From Copromyces sp. CBS 386.78 (lineage: Eukaryota > Ascomycota > Sordariomycetes > Sordariales > Sordariaceae), in the NCBI GenBank assembly GCA_030685235.1, contig MU839089.1, positions 481,800-545,799 on the forward strand: a stretch of 64,000 nucleotides of DNA. Direction: 5' to 3'. The position numbers were made by a program, and so were the translations under genes. Shown piece by piece: positions 12,058-25,542 of the stretch (positions within the stretch are counted from its first letter, which is position 1; each line of letters starts with the position of its first letter). The notes under the pieces were generated by a model that saw nothing but the letters and a program-made list of their open reading frames with translations, did no database searches and had not been told where the DNA came from.

Positions 12058-14508
12058 ATGAACCGCGTCCGCGATCCATTCAACCTCCACAACTTGAACC
12101 GCCCAGGTACCACCTTTGCCGCCATCAACATCCTCCGCGCAACCGCCACCACCGCCGCCGTCCAGATCCGCGACCGAGCCGAGAAAGCCGCCGCGAGCGC
12201 CGCACAACAAGCCGCCGAGCTTGTAGAACAGGCTGCTGAACGCACCCGCGACGCCGTCGGCGCTGTAGCCGAAGCCGCCGAAGCCGCTGCTAAGGAAGTC
12301 GAGAGGGCGCTCGATCAGGCTGCGTTTCAGTCAGCATCATCATCAGATTTAGAGCAGCAGGGCGTATTATTCCCGTCAGCTGCTGCTGCTGAAGAGCCAC
12401 CAGAAGAAGAAGAAGAAGAAAAAGACACAGAACAAGGGGACATGGCCTTTTCGATCCCCCGACACGTGCCGTCGTTTACGGACCCGGCGCGCCAAGCAGA
12501 AGATAGACTGTGGGCTGCCGCCACGCGTCAACGGGTTGGGCCATCATCAGGAGGAGGAGTCCTAGGGGGAGTACAAGATAAAGTCGGGGAGTTCCTAAAC
12601 CCGGATCGAAGGTCGTTACCCATGTATAAGGATAAACCGTATGGATACGGCCCTGGCGGGGCAGGGAAGCCGAGGCCGCTACTAAGAAAAAAGAGGGTGC
12701 TGGGGTTCTTGACGTTGGTGGTGCTGGGACTGCTGTGGTTTACGGGAATCTTTGATGATCATAATGAGCGGGCGAGGGCGAAGCTGGGCGATTGGGGGTG
12801 GTTGAGCTCGGATACGAAGGCGGGGAGTAAGGCCGATTGGGCGAGGAGGAGGGAGAGGGTTGTTGAGGCTATGGAGCTGAGTTGGGATGCTTATGAGAGA
12901 TATGCTTGGGGTATGTTTTTGGGGTGGTGTTGCTGTTGTTGGGGCTGCGTGGCTAACTAACTGATGGCAGGTTACGACGAGTTTCACCCTGTGTCAAAGA
13001 CGGGCCGGAATATGGCACCCAAGGGTCTGGGTTGGATCATTATCGATTCGCTGGACACCCTGATGATCATGAACTTGACTTCAAGGGTCACTCATGCCCG
13101 GGAATGGATCTCCAAGTCGTTGACCTGGGATCAGGACCAGGATGTCAACACCTTCGAGACCACCATCCGCATGTTGGGCGGTCTGTTGTCGGCTTACTAC
13201 CTCAGCACCGAGTACCCCCATCTCGCCCCCATCACCGACGACGACGTGGGCGCACCAGGCGAGGATCTCTATCTCGAAAAGGCCCGCGACCTGGCCGACC
13301 GCCTCATGTCCGCCTTCGACACACCCTCGGGCATTCCCTACGCGAGCGTCAACCTCGCCAAGTTCCAAGGCCTCCCCTCGCACGCCGACAACGGCGCCTC
13401 CTCCACCGCCGAAGCCACCACCCTCCAGCTCGAGTTCAAGTACCTCGCCAACCTGACGGGCGAAAAGGACTTCTGGGACCGCTCCGAAAAGGTGTTGCAA
13501 GTGCTAGACGACAACCAAGCCCCCGACGGTCTCGTGCCCATCTATATCCAGCCTTCCACCGGGCACTTCCACACTCAAAACATCCGGCTCGGCTCGCGCG
13601 GCGACTCGTACTACGAGTACCTAATCAAGCAATACCTCCAAACCAAAAAGGCCGAACCCATCTACCAAGACATGTGGAACGACGCTCTCGGCGGCATCCG
13701 CAAGCACCTAGTCACCTACACCGAAAACAGCGGGTTCACCATCGTCGGCGAACGTCCCTCGGGTCTCGACGGCCATCTCTCTCCCAAAATGGACCACCTC
13801 GTCTGCTTCCTCCCGGGAACCGTCGCGCTCGCCGCTACCGAAGGCTTGTCCGAGCGTGAAGCGCGCAAGAAGCCCGGTTTCTGGAACAAGCAGCGCGAGG
13901 CAGACATGCAGCTCGCCCGCGAGCTGATGCAGACCTGCTGGGGTATGTACCGGTACATGGCGACGGGTCTCGCCGCCGAGATTACTTACTTCAAGATCCC
14001 CTCGGATCCTTTGCCCGAGTCTTCCACCACCCATACTTCCCCACCAGACTCCATCTTCGACACCCCCTCCTCCTCCCCCGACGCCCCCGCCTCGTGGCGT
14101 AAAGATTTCGAAGTCCACCAATTCGATTCCCACAACCTCCAACGGCCCGAAACCGTCGAGTCGTTGTTCTACATGTACCGCATCACGGGCGACGTCAAGT
14201 ACCGCGAGTGGGGGTGGGAGATGTTCAAGTCGTTTGTGAACTACACTTCTGTCGAAGACGGCGGCGGGTTTACTTCCTTGTCGAATGCGAACGTGATCCC
14301 GCCTGTGACGAAAGATAACATGGAGAGTTTCTGGATGGCGGAGACGTTGAAATATTTCTATTTGCTCTTTAGCCCCGAGGATCTGCTGCCGCTGGATAAG
14401 GTCGTGTTTAATACCGAGGCGCATCCTCTGCCGGTTTTTGAGGTGGGGAGGTTGCTGAAGACGGGGTGGGAGAGGAAGCCGCGGACAACAGCAGCGGGAG
14501 CGGCTTAG
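12058..14508 (+). CDS. MNS1: ER class I alpha-1,2-mannosidase (GH47)
   Basis: Trims alpha-1,2-linked mannose from N-glycans in the ER/early Golgi. It is a type II membrane protein. Two exons: 12058-12910 and 12971-14508, with a 60-bp intron. The joined frame is 796 aa. Residues ~1-210 form the cytosolic tail, which includes an unusually long Ala/Glu-rich helical stretch (about 20-90). A membrane anchor (VLGFLTLVVLGLLWFTGIF) follows at ~214-233 and then the lumenal GH47 domain. GH47 landmarks are YDEFHPVSKTGRN, GLGWIIIDSLDTLMIM, FETTIRMLGGLLSAYYLS (acidic residue ~346), KMDHLVCFLPG (~559), RPETVESLFYMYRITGD (~676) and the Ca-binding NTEAHP near the end (~763). The Asp and Glu residues expected at the active site are present, so it should be active. 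A second Asp/Ser-rich insert (~residues 640-665) is not part of the core fold. Confidence 0.95.
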
Positions 14509-15891
14509 AGTGGTTGGACGTTTTAAAGGTTTTGCGGAGCGGAGGATGAGGTGAAGTAAAAAGAAAGGAAAAGGAAAAGGAAAAGGGAGGCTAAGAGGGA
14601 GAGGGAAATAAGAAGGACGGTTACTTTTATTTACCTACCGTCCATGTAATAGGTAGTCTGGTAATGAGTGGCATGAGTGGATGAGTCGCTTTACTGTTGA
14701 TGGGTTAGGTTTCAATGTATATAGTCTTATCTGCTACACCCACGGCACCCAAAAGGTCTGATACTTTATCTTCATTACATACGTATCTACCATACTCGGG
14801 AAACACGTCATGATATATATAGTCTAACAGCAACCGAGGAGTCATCTTGGCCGCCAATACCTATCTATGTACAACTTGTCACTTGTACGGCCCCAGCTTC
14901 GTTCGCACTTTCACTGTTCACTAACTACTAGTACCTCGGGAGTTGGAACCATGTAACCCCCAAATCCATGACCTCCAACACCTAACTCTCAGTAGCGTAT
15001 GTGGTAGGTAGGTCTGCAGGTAGGTAGCTGAGCCAGAAAAGGCGTCGGTTGTTTGGCATTTTCGTAGGACCGCAACTGGTCTCGAGTTCAACTCTGGGTT
15101 TCTTGGGCAGCTGAGCTTTTTAGTTGCCTTTTTGGTTTTAGGTTTTGCTTTTTTCCCTCTTTCCTCAGTTGCTTTTCTAGCATCGGCTAGGTACACAGTA
15201 GTTCCATGGTTTGTCTTTTTTGATTTGAATCTTTGAGCTAGGTAGCGTTGCCTGCGTTCATCTTTCCTACTCTGTCTGGAGCCCTATTTAATTCGGTTGA
15301 GGAAGAGAATGTTGTTCGTTACGGTGTGTTGTTGGGCGGGCGGCCCGGGCGATGTTGGCCCTGGAACATGTCTGGAAAAAAAAAAAAAAAAAAAAAAAAG
15401 AAGTGGGTGTAATCATTACAACGACCTAGGTACCTCTAGTCACATTCCTGATGATAGAATCAAACCCAGCTTAGTTCAGTTCAGTTTCGTAGGTACCTAA
15501 GGTAGACGGACGGGAGATACGCCATCATCATTTTCCATACTACAAGGCAGGTGCAGGTGCGCCTCGGGACTTTCCACACCTACGTGTGACAAATGCCCAA
15601 ACCTCTATCCCAGAGGAAGGAGCGTTCAAGTCCTTTTTGTTCAGTTCAGTTCAGTTGAGTTTGGTGGGAAAAAAAGAAATGGGAAAGGGCACTCCATCCA
15701 CCGCGCGATGGACCCCACGTCCGTGGCAGAAGAAACTTCCAGGTTCAGTTGTAAACTCAGTTACCCGTCCGTACCTCCCACCATCAAATTCCACGATGCC
15801 CTTTCCATTCCATTTTCTCCCATTCCAAATCTCCCTCGTCTTTTTCCTACCTACCTTTGTAGTGTCCCCTTACCAAAAGCGGACGACAACC
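14509..15891. other. Intergenic, no gene seen
   Basis: It holds the 3' end of the mannosidase transcript and the leader of the next gene. It contains an AAAGG-type purine run (~14560-14590), an A run at ~15376-15399, two copies of the palindromic GGTACC motif (near 15430 and 15492) and short TTCAG tandem repeats near 15475 and 15640. The reading frame upstream of the next gene is open from 15586 but reads as Pro/Phe-rich leader, not protein. Confidence 0.55.
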
Positions 15892-17051
15892 ATGAACCTG
15901 CTCTCTTCAACCCTCAGACAAAGGCCCGCATGGGCTGAAGTCGCTACTCAGCTTCTTCATCATCATCAACCGGGAGGTCGTTGGCACGGTACTTACTATT
16001 CATCCATTCCCCCATCCCTACTTATCTTCCTGTCATATTACTCCCTTCCCCTTTCCTTCCGATTTCCTCCCCTAGCCTGAAGACCAAGGAAGGAGTGCTA
16101 ATAAAACGCTAAAACAGAAACCGACCTAGAACAAAACGACATAACCCTCATGATCCCAAGCGGAAACAGCTACCAAGTCCTTCGTCTTCTGTTGCTCTCA
16201 GCTGTTGATGTCGGTAACATGAACAAACCGAAGACGATAGAGTGGATTGGCGGTTTGCATGATCTGTGCCGCTCGGATACAAGTCATGCTTCGGAGGCCA
16301 AGATTGTGTATGCGCTTGAGAGCGGCGGCACTCGTGATGCAAGGGAGGGGGGTAAAGTGGAAGAAGAAAAGGAAAAGGGGTTGGAGGGGTTTATGAAGTT
16401 GCAGATTGAGTATGTGTCCATTTCTTCCTCTCCCACCTCTTTCGGTTTTCCGGTCTTGCTGGCCTCCAACATCACAAAAGCAACGAGTTACGTGTCCCGA
16501 AGATGACTAACTAACTACTTCACAGTCTCCTCTCAACCCAGAACCCATCTCTCATATCCATCCCAATTCTCCCAATTTCCCATCCTTCAGACCTTCCATC
16601 ATTCCTCTCTTGCCTCCAACAACAACAGCCTCCATCACCCACTCCAGTACCGGTTCCAGCTCCCATTCCCATTCCCGCAGGTGCCCACACTCGTCATCAC
16701 CAACCAAACAGCTACAACCACCCAGGGGGCAATAACTTCAACACCGCCTACATCCCCAGCAGAGACACCCTCCTACCCCTATGCACTGTCCCCTCAGCCT
16801 CCCACAGCCAATTCCGCTCCCACGCCTTCTTCACCCCCCTCTCCCCCTATTCACTTTCAATCCTCTCGGGTCCAATCTTCATCAACTTCCCCGGCCTCCG
16901 AGATCTTCTAGAGCTAGTCGAGACAGAAGAAGGAAAACACGAAATCAGGAACGCCATGACACGGGCTTCGCGTGATGGCGAGCTGGGAGAGTTGGGAAGA
17001 GTGGAGGCAGAGAGGTTTTTGGCTTTTTGGGAGCATGAGTATGCTGTTTAA
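15892..17051 (+). CDS. Hypothetical protein, three exons
   Basis: Three exons: 15892-15988, 16118-16409 and 16526-17051. The introns are 129 and 116 bp with GTACTT and GTATGT donors, and the second has overlapping CTAAC branch sites. Exon phases agree and the joined frame is 304 aa. I do not recognise the family. It starts MNLLSSTLRQRPAWAEVATQ. Visible features are MIPSGNSYQVLRLLLLSAVD, an acidic/basic EEEKEKGLEGF linker, a Pro-rich VPVPAPIPIP run, and a C-terminal half that looks folded (LSILSGPIFINFPGLRDLLEL and GELGRVEAERFLAFWEHE). There is no clear signal peptide or membrane helix. The correct phase of all three exons and the ordered C-terminal half argue that it is real. The start is the least certain point, because the frame is open further upstream. 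Confidence 0.7.
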
Positions 17052-20000
17052 ACTAGTGATTTTGGTTGTGAGGGGAGGAAAGGGGAGAAATCTAGAAGAT
17101 TGGGCATGTGAGACTGATAATGGGGGTGTAATAATGGGAAGTGAGGAGGAGTGGAAATAGTGATAACGAGGGATTTCAGAGGTGAAGAGAGGATGAGAGG
17201 ATGAATGTTGGGGTTGATGGCCATCTTGATATGAAACAAGACTGACCGAGGTAATGAAATGGGATGAAAGAGAGCATGTGTGGTTGAGGGCGGAAATCAA
17301 CAGGTGAAGGAAGTGATTTGAAAGGTCAAAAGAGATTTTAGACAGTGAAACAAGGCGTGAGGAGTTGAGAGGAAGGTTGGTCGATATGCGACTAATGTTG
17401 ATGAGATGAAACGAGTTGATAGTCATAAACTGAAGCAGCACTGGTGCTTTGAACTTGAGGTCAGATCCACTTCAGATGTACTCCAAGTTGTAGTCTAGTC
17501 CACAAACTGAAGTGGTCAAACGCCTAGACTACTGGGCCGTGAGTTGTCTGTAGGTTTGGGTATCCTGTGTCCCACTTATCAGCCTGTCGCATACTTCCCT
17601 TCTCTTTGAGAAGCACGGTTGCTTCCAAAGGAACTGCGATGGGTTGACGGCCCGCGACCAGATTTATTCCATCTTGGCTTGAGCAAATAAGCGCTCTCAC
17701 AATGATCTGTGCCTCTCGTTTCTGTCCGAGTGTTCGACCAGTCACTACTGGGTACACACTTTCGAGCTCCTATCGCTGGGACATAACACCTACCTAGCTA
17801 GACTCGTACCTGTGCAACGATAAAACAACTAAACAAGACTTGACCAGATGAGCTTCATCCGATCGCATAGCTGTAAACAAGAGTTTTGAGTGCAAAGTAG
17901 AGCAGTCCGCGTATGATTGATCACTTAGCTAAAACGTGGTGTTGCTGTTGTCGATGCAAGCTCACATTTGTGATGGGCCCGGATCCCGTAACGGATATTC
18001 CACACCCAGTTTCATCTCTTTGTCCGCTTTCTTCCTGTCTTCTCCATCACTCCAACCACCACAAGGTTCATCATGCTGATACGCGCTGGGGTTGAAACGA
18101 TGACGGATTTCAGCTTACCCTCACTTGATTCCGTGCGCAAATTCTGAAATTAATGCCAACACCCATTCGAACCCTCCATCTTCTCGGTGGTTATGAATTC
18201 CAAGCCCGGGCTTCATCCACACCTCCAGCTTCTCTGTCCGCTACGTAGGCGCTGGAATGAGACAGATGAGGCAACAAGCCCATATTATCAACTGCTTCAC
18301 ACCTCAGCTTCAACGTGTGCGTGGTTCTTCGTATGCCCGCCTACCCCTTTGGATACCGTGCGTGATCTCTGAGGCATCCACATCCATCCCCCCAGGTACC
18401 TGTTCTCTCGGTCGTGATTCCTAGGCAGGGTTTTTTCCCCGTAGCCAAGGTAGATGTTGTGTTTTGTAGTGTAGGCAGAAGATAAAAGGTCCCTTCCTAT
18501 TTATATCCCATCACCGTGATAGTGACTGACGCACTGTGATGCTGCTGCTGACAACGGAGAAGGCATCAAAGCAAAACTTGCGGAAAGCGTTTTCCATATG
18601 AATGTGAGCGTGAGGATAAGGTCCTTGACCTATATGTGAAGGTGGATAAGCGCCGACGAGGTATTGTACCTGCATGCCGAGCAACGGACGTTCACCTTGA
18701 AAGGGGTGAAGGGAAGGGAAACCAAAGAGCAAATGTAGTCCAAAGGCACAGCTTACCGCCGAACTTTGTAGCCTCACGTGCCTTGCAGTGTGGACTACAT
18801 ACACCCTTCCGTCATTGACGACGACGCTAGAGAGCAACTCTCACGTGTTTATCAGTCAATCTTGGGTTGAACTATCTTTGGCGCCCTAGGTAGACATTGT
18901 CATCCGGGGAGCCGGGAAAGAGAGCACAAAAGAGGAAAGAGCAGAAAGCACACCAAAGCCCAAAAGAGACGAGAGGCAAAAAGGTGCCAGGCCGGCGGGT
19001 CGAGGCCAGACCGGACTGGACCAGACATACATGCACACACACCGGACCTAACTGGGTTCGGTTGGTTGGGATTCTGGGGCGCTTCCTATCCATCCCACTG
19101 GGACTGGCGGGTTTGATCACTGGACCTGGCGGCACTACCGGCGATAGCTGAAAAGGACAGTCAAGAGGCTGAGGCACGGAACAATCGCTATTATTCTCTC
19201 ACTTGTTCGCCACTGGGTATTGGAAAGCGAAAAAGGGGATGGAGGGCACGGCTCGGACCAGGAAAAGATCCCGCGATTGGGTTCGGCTTGTCTGTTTGTG
19301 CCGTTTTTGTGATGCTCCGTGATAAGTTGTGCAGTGGTGGACATGAAGCTGGTAGACATTGAATGCGGCTGAGGCGTAGTGGCAAAGGGAAAAACCTCGC
19401 TCTCGGCTTTTTGGCTTCCATTGCTCGCAACGGGTTCACCCTGGGCGTAATGTCCATCGGGATATCTCCTTCTCGTCTTCGGATGCCACTCTCATGGGCT
19501 CATGGTCAACAAAACGTTGAAATCTTGCTCGTCCGACGGCTACCCACTAGGTATCACCACATGGTGTCTTGCGAGTCCTCCTTGCTGCTCCATAAGCCGG
19601 CTCATCACAATCACAACAATGCAACAATCACGTCGCCGAGAACCGACTTTGACGACCCAAGAAATCCCAAGACCGGAGCCATGGTGAATCAAGTAGCGCA
19701 TGACGCGGCATGAGTGGTGGAGTGCGTTGGTTGGAGAAAGCTCCGAGTGAGTCGGTGATGCTAAGATGATTTTATACCGCACTAGACTAGCGGACCTTCA
19801 TCTTTGTGATCAGCGAACAGGATCTGAACTCGCATGGAGATCATCTCACTGGGAATGTGAAGAGGCTCATCAAGTGAAAGAACAAAAGAGGTGATGGGGG
19901 ACCCCTAATTGGTTGATATGCGGTCGGGGACACTGTGGGATCCCATGTGGTTCTCCGCCTGTTGACCCAGTTGAGGCCAATGACGAGCAGCGCACAACCG

Positions 20001-23000
20001 CCCGGTCTAACGTTGCACTTTACTGTGTGGGTTTTCCCTTTTTGCAGAGCGTGCAGAGGCAGCATTGTTGTTGCATTTTGACTGCTTGGTATGTACGATG
20101 TGCATATGCGAGTTCGTGACGACCGGGGTTGTTCTGGGGCTGCCCGGGGGACATGTCGGCGAGCTTGGTGGCCGGGGTGTCTGAAAAAGAGGAGGCCGGA
20201 CAGGGCAGATTCCGAAGAAAAAACAAAAACCAGGCAAAACCCCGAATGCTCGGTCGGAGAGAATCTGGATCGGTCCACTATCTGACGACAGGATTGACCT
20301 CGTTATCGAGCGGTGAAGAGATCACTTGCCAGATTTTTCAGGTCATCAAGGTCAGCCGAGGTGATGACAAGAGTCTTAGCTGGCAGTGCCGATGTGATAG
20401 TGAAGTGAAAGGGAAAGAGACTGGAAGCATGGACCAGGTCGGTTGATGGCTTGATTCCATTGGCATAACTAAACTTTCAAAACTCGGGAAAACAATCCAC
20501 CGGATCGACTTGGAAAGTGCGGTGGGGGGTATCAATCAAAGACACAATGCAATCTGATCCGGTAAGAGAAATCCGATGGGTTGGGGTCAGTCGTCACAGC
20601 ATAAAGAATGCATGGAAAAGAGTCTCAAACTTTGTGACGTGTGGTTGTACGAGGTTATACAATCGTGTTGTCGCCGCATGGTGATACACGAAAAGGAAGC
20701 TTTTGAGTTTGGTGGGTGAGGTGGTTGGCAGGAAACGGTGAACTCGATCCGAATTAGGGAAATCTTGTGAAAGGGCGGCTCCTGCGGCGAGCTCTGTTCC
20801 TAATGAAATAGCGCGCGGGGAGCCAAGCACACCAAGACATGACAAGAGGCAGGAACGAGGCATGTCAGCGGCGAGGTGAAGAGAGGCTCTTTCTTTGGTC
20901 AAGAAGGAGGAAGAAATTGCCCAGGGACCGGTGGTCTGTGCTCAGGTGGGATTCCAGATCGGGAGCCAAGCATCTTAAAACATATTTTGCCTCAGCAGCC
21001 CGCCATTGTAGGAGAGTCCAGACTCCAGACCACGGCCTGTCTCAGCTCATCCATGTCGCATTGTCTCTACACAACCGAAGAATAAAGCAATTGTCTTGTG
21101 TCGTCGTGTTGGCAAAGTTTCTAGAAGGTCATGTTGATTCCAAATGTTTTTGACGATATCTTTTTCAAAGGCGAAGGTGCCATCGAAAGGGTGCATTCGC
21201 AGATAAATGGCCCACCGAAAATAGCTGTGATATCGGAAAGCACGATGCGTCGACAGTTCCCTCCGGAAGAAATATTCAACCAAAATGGCAGCATAGCGCC
21301 GTAAGTACCGGGCAACCGCAAAGGAGGCATCCGGCTTGTCACTTGACACTGGTGAAGCGCTGTCGAGTTACAGAACGGGCATCGCAAAGTACAAGATCCC
21401 TGATGATCAACGTTATAGGTGGGTCACATTGCATGGGAGAGCCCCTGTCTTGGCTCGAGCTTGGCTGCGGAGAGCAGTGCGAGATGTTAGTTGATTGGCT
21501 AATTCACAGCCTGCTAACCGCTCACGCTAACGCCAATCACGTCGGACGGCAGGGGCACCTCGGGGCCAGGAAGATGCCAGGAACCGCAGAACTCTTTCTG
21601 TGTGGACAACGACAACTCTTTCTCATGGCCTCTCAGGCTTTTTTGCCTCGTCATTCTCATTTTTTTGGTCATTTTCGATGGTGCCAAATCCCTCACGTTT
21701 TCCACCCAATGCTGTCTTGTTGACTCAGATTGTTCATCTCCCAGGCAAGATGCAATGGAAGAGCAGCGGAACAATCACAATGACACAGCCCATCTCTTGA
21801 AGACGGGCGGGTACCACGCAACACTGAATGGTACAAGATGCTTTCCTTTTTTCCTCGTCAGAAAAAAAGACCCGAAGAGAGGTGAACCACCACCACCACC
21901 AAAGGTCAACAACCGCCCAGGGACCCCCGGAAGGCCATGTGCCCGCCCCCAGTGCGGCGAGTGGCTTCACCTCTCACAAAAACCACCAGAGACACACAAG
22001 GCGGTCTCATGGGTTTCGGCCTCTTCCTGGCCTGTTCCTCTCTTGCCCAGACAATGCCCAGCCCTGGCAAAGTTGCCAACTCGCTGCGAGCTCGGCACGA
22101 TCCATCCCATCACCACCCCACACAGTGACCTTGTCGGTTTATGGCTGCTACCTACCCCCTCTCTCAAGCGAACTCCGGGCTTGGTAGGTACCTGGTCGTT
22201 TCTTAAACTCGCATGTGTCCCAGACCGTCGTAGATCATACACTCTTGATCCCCCCTTCTCCTAAAAAGTCTGTCGGCCATACGCCTGTGTTCATTCATGC
22301 AAGGACTGCCTTCGAACCTCAGACGCTTCGGCCTTCCAGAGTCACATCGCCAAAGACTTCACGCTCCCACAACACCACCGTCATATCGAACAGGCCTGGT
22401 GCCTTGATCTACCCTCACCATAATACCATTGTTTTGGCCGTGAACCAAAAACAAACAACAAAGCTTCCGATTCCCCTGGAAACATCAGATGCCGCCCGGA
22501 TGCCCGCTGTTGCTATAGACCGAATAGTCAGGACCTGGATCTCCAACAACAGCGACTAGCAATACGGGAAACGTGAACATTCCGATACACACTACATACC
22601 ATCATCGGTGAAGCTTGTTCCACCTCACCACCACCCCGTCGATTCTGACACACGTCGCTCCCGAACCCCCGGGTGCAAGGCCCTTGCGGCCAACTATCAA
22701 GAGAAGAAGGGAAACCCGCCCAATATTAGTCCGGCTCGGCCCCGCCCGGCCGCTTAATCCTTGGGTTCCCTTCCTCTTTTCTCTCATTCCATTCTTTGCC
22801 GCCGTTTGTTCTTCGTCTGGACGTCGATAGCCTTCTTTCACATCGACAACCCTTTCCCTCAACTACTTCGCTTCTTTAACCGCAGGTCGGGATTACCTGC
22901 TTCCATTCTTTCGAAAAAGGACCTCGCCTTTGCCTACCATCGAATCGAGTACCGGTTGGAGTTTGGGTTGTTTGACGCGCTGGATCGCTGCAAAACAAAA

Positions 23001-23272
23001 AAGGACTTTAACGACATTTGCATCAACGTCTGTGCTTGGATAATACGACAGAGTGTTTGGACTGGAACGAAATCATCATCATCATCATTGAGCGTGTGAA
23101 AAGATATCATCACCTGCGAAGGAAAGGAAGAGAAAGGTCAACTTGGAAGCAAAGTCAGTTCGAAGAAAAGGGAACCCGATCCGGGAACGAGAGGAAGCCA
23201 AGTTTTGCTTGTGAGCCAAGATACCCGACGGAGAAACATATCGTCTTTCGTCATCCATAATCAGTCGTCAAC
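17052..23272. other. Long gene-poor interval (6.2 kb)
   Basis: No gene could be supported on either strand. Open frames are short, overlap in several frames, and show no domain. The base composition is not strongly AT-rich, so it does not look like heavily RIP-mutated transposon DNA. The last ~650 bases (from ~22600) probably form the leader of the gene at 23273. Palindromic GGTACC motifs occur at ~18395 and ~22187. Non-coding transcripts cannot be excluded. Confidence 0.5.
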
Positions 23273-23831
23273 ATGGGGAAACTCATCAAGAACCATTGGG
23301 CGAGGCTCATTATCCTGGCCGCTGGAACTTGTATGTGTGGCAAATTTCGTTTTCATCTTATGTCGCTTGAACCTCTCTCAACTAACACATCTCACAGACC
23401 AAGTCGCAGCCGCGCTCGAGGGTTTCTTTTGGCCCAAGATCTTCTGGGATTTCCTCACAAAAACGCTAGATGCCGCCGTCAAGCCGGTACCGATACTGCA
23501 AATCATCAACCTCCTTTTCGGACTCTTACTCATCGCTTGGGAGTGGCCGCTCGGCTTCATCGCCGGATCCAGCTTTCACCGCAGTCTCGAGGCCCGCCTG
23601 GCCATCCTCCCGCTTACCGCCCTGGCCGCCGCGCTCATCTACCAAGGGACAAACGCCGCTATTTATCAGGTCATTGGACTGGGCGTGTATTTTTGGGCAT
23701 ATAGCGAGGGAGAGGTGAGTTTTCTGTCATGGCATTTGGTTGGAGAGCGTTTTGCTAACATGAGTAAACAGATGATCTGCGCAAAGCCATGGACACTACC
23801 ACAGCGTGGTGGCAACAAGGGACGTGTATAA
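23273..23831 (+). CDS. Small multi-pass membrane protein (DUF7727-like)
   Basis: Three exons: 23273-23330, 23398-23714 and 23772-23831, with introns of 67 and 57 bp. The joined frame is 144 aa, starting MGKLIKNHWARLIILAAGTYQ. It has four hydrophobic stretches: around LIILAAGTYQVAAALEGFFW, IINLLFGLLLIAWEWPLGF, LAILPLTALAAALIYQG and AAIYQVIGLGVYFWAY. A basic tail (LPQRGGNKGRV) ends it. It matches a small fungal membrane family of unknown function that I remember under a DUF7727-type name; the name is from memory and not certain. No catalytic residues are apparent. It stands alone in a gene-poor region, with a long probable leader upstream. Confidence 0.85.
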
Positions 23832-25503
23832 TACCCATCCATAATCGTACATATCAGCGATCCAGCACTCAGCATCCTGTGACGAACTAATACGACTCTG
23901 TACAACTTGCTTATGGGACCCACTCCAAAAACCCATCATCATCACCTTTTGGCGAAAACGACGATTATCATCATTCACACGCGACCTCCCAAATGGCCCA
24001 TGGAGAACCGGAGTGAGCGCGGGATTGACTTGTCAGTCTGTCAGCCAGCCATTTTGAGATGTAAACACGAAAGAGCGGGAAGGCCAAACATACACGTGCG
24101 CCCGATCCCCGAACCAGCACAGCCCATACACAACTGATACTACATATATATCATTTGGAATTTTTCAGATGCACACACAGCAAGCGTCATGGTCCCTTTT
24201 TTTCTTCTTACAACTTTCCTTCACTCTATATAGCATCAACTTTGCATCTTCATTGGATACCACGGCGTTTTTGTGTGATTACAGACTTTTTATGACTGGG
24301 GAAGACGATGATACCCAAGAGGAGAGAGCACGAGGAGAGAGTACATTGGTGGAAAATATGGGAGGATAGTGATGATGATAACGATTGCATTATTTAGGAG
24401 GATTGTAAATAACAGATAGGGTCACTGAAGCATAGCGGGACTGAGATGAGAGGGAGAGGGAGAGGGAGAATACAATGCATACAACAAACTTCACGTTCAT
24501 GACTTGGTACATCTTTTACGCGATACGTGAGGATACTTTCAGAGACAACAAAGAGCTTCAGCTCCGGTGAGTGAGTGGTGCCAGAGAAAGCCACAGGCAC
24601 CATGGCCAGTCCGACCGACCTCTTCGAAAGGAGCGGGCGGGCGACCACCTACTTATTTGTGTTGACACCCCTTGGCATTGTATCGTGAGCCCCTGACAGG
24701 GGAATCACTAGCTCAGGCCTTTGGTGTTTTTGGTCAGTTTCACTAGCGCCCACCCTGCTTATGCGAGGCTTAATGGTGGTGATATTTGTAGTTGAATGCC
24801 ACGGTATGATTTTCAATCAAGAATCGATCATAATTCGGCAGACATTCTTGAAGAATCTCAAGGGGAATGAATGAATGAATGGGTAAGTTGGATGTCGGGT
24901 TGAGGCTCTTCCGTCCGTGACATATCGACTGACCAAGGTACCTAAACGAAGACAGTCAGTCGCATTTCAGGCAGGTCCAAAAGCGAGTGAGGACAATCAG
25001 CGCAATGACGAACGGCACATTTGGAATTGGGTCTTGCTTGTTTGGGCTTTTGTGAGATTTGTTCCGAAGAGGGTATGTTCGGTTCAACTGTAAGTAAAAT
25101 TGTGAGTGATGGAGCACCAGACGTAGATGAGAGTTCACTTCCACAACCGCCGGCGGGCCTCATCTAGCACATGGAATGACCTTCTCATGTCAATCAATGT
25201 ATCTACTTAGCTAGCCCTCCCTCCGTTGGAGTTGGAGTTTGGTCTCGCGCGCCACTACTTGACTCAAAAAAATCCCAGTCTCTTTGACTCAACTAAGTCC
25301 GAGATCAAAGACTCATTTGAGACCAGTCGAGACCGAGGAAGAGTGAGTTGAGTTGAGTTCACATACCTTAGCCAACTGATCAGATTCCCTCCTTCCTTCC
25401 CTCCTTCCTTCCTTCCTTTCCTTTGCTCATTCGTCCTGCTCTCATTCATTCCCCTTTGTCCAATTTTGGGCTTCAAGTTCGCTCAGATGATGCAGGAGAG
25501 TAT

Positions 25504-25542
<39 letters not shown>

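Noticed and set aside
13708..14424. Long antisense open frame opposite the mannosidase
   Set aside because: It mirrors the GC-rich codon pattern of the GH47 exon. The sense strand has full catalytic motifs and the antisense protein has none.
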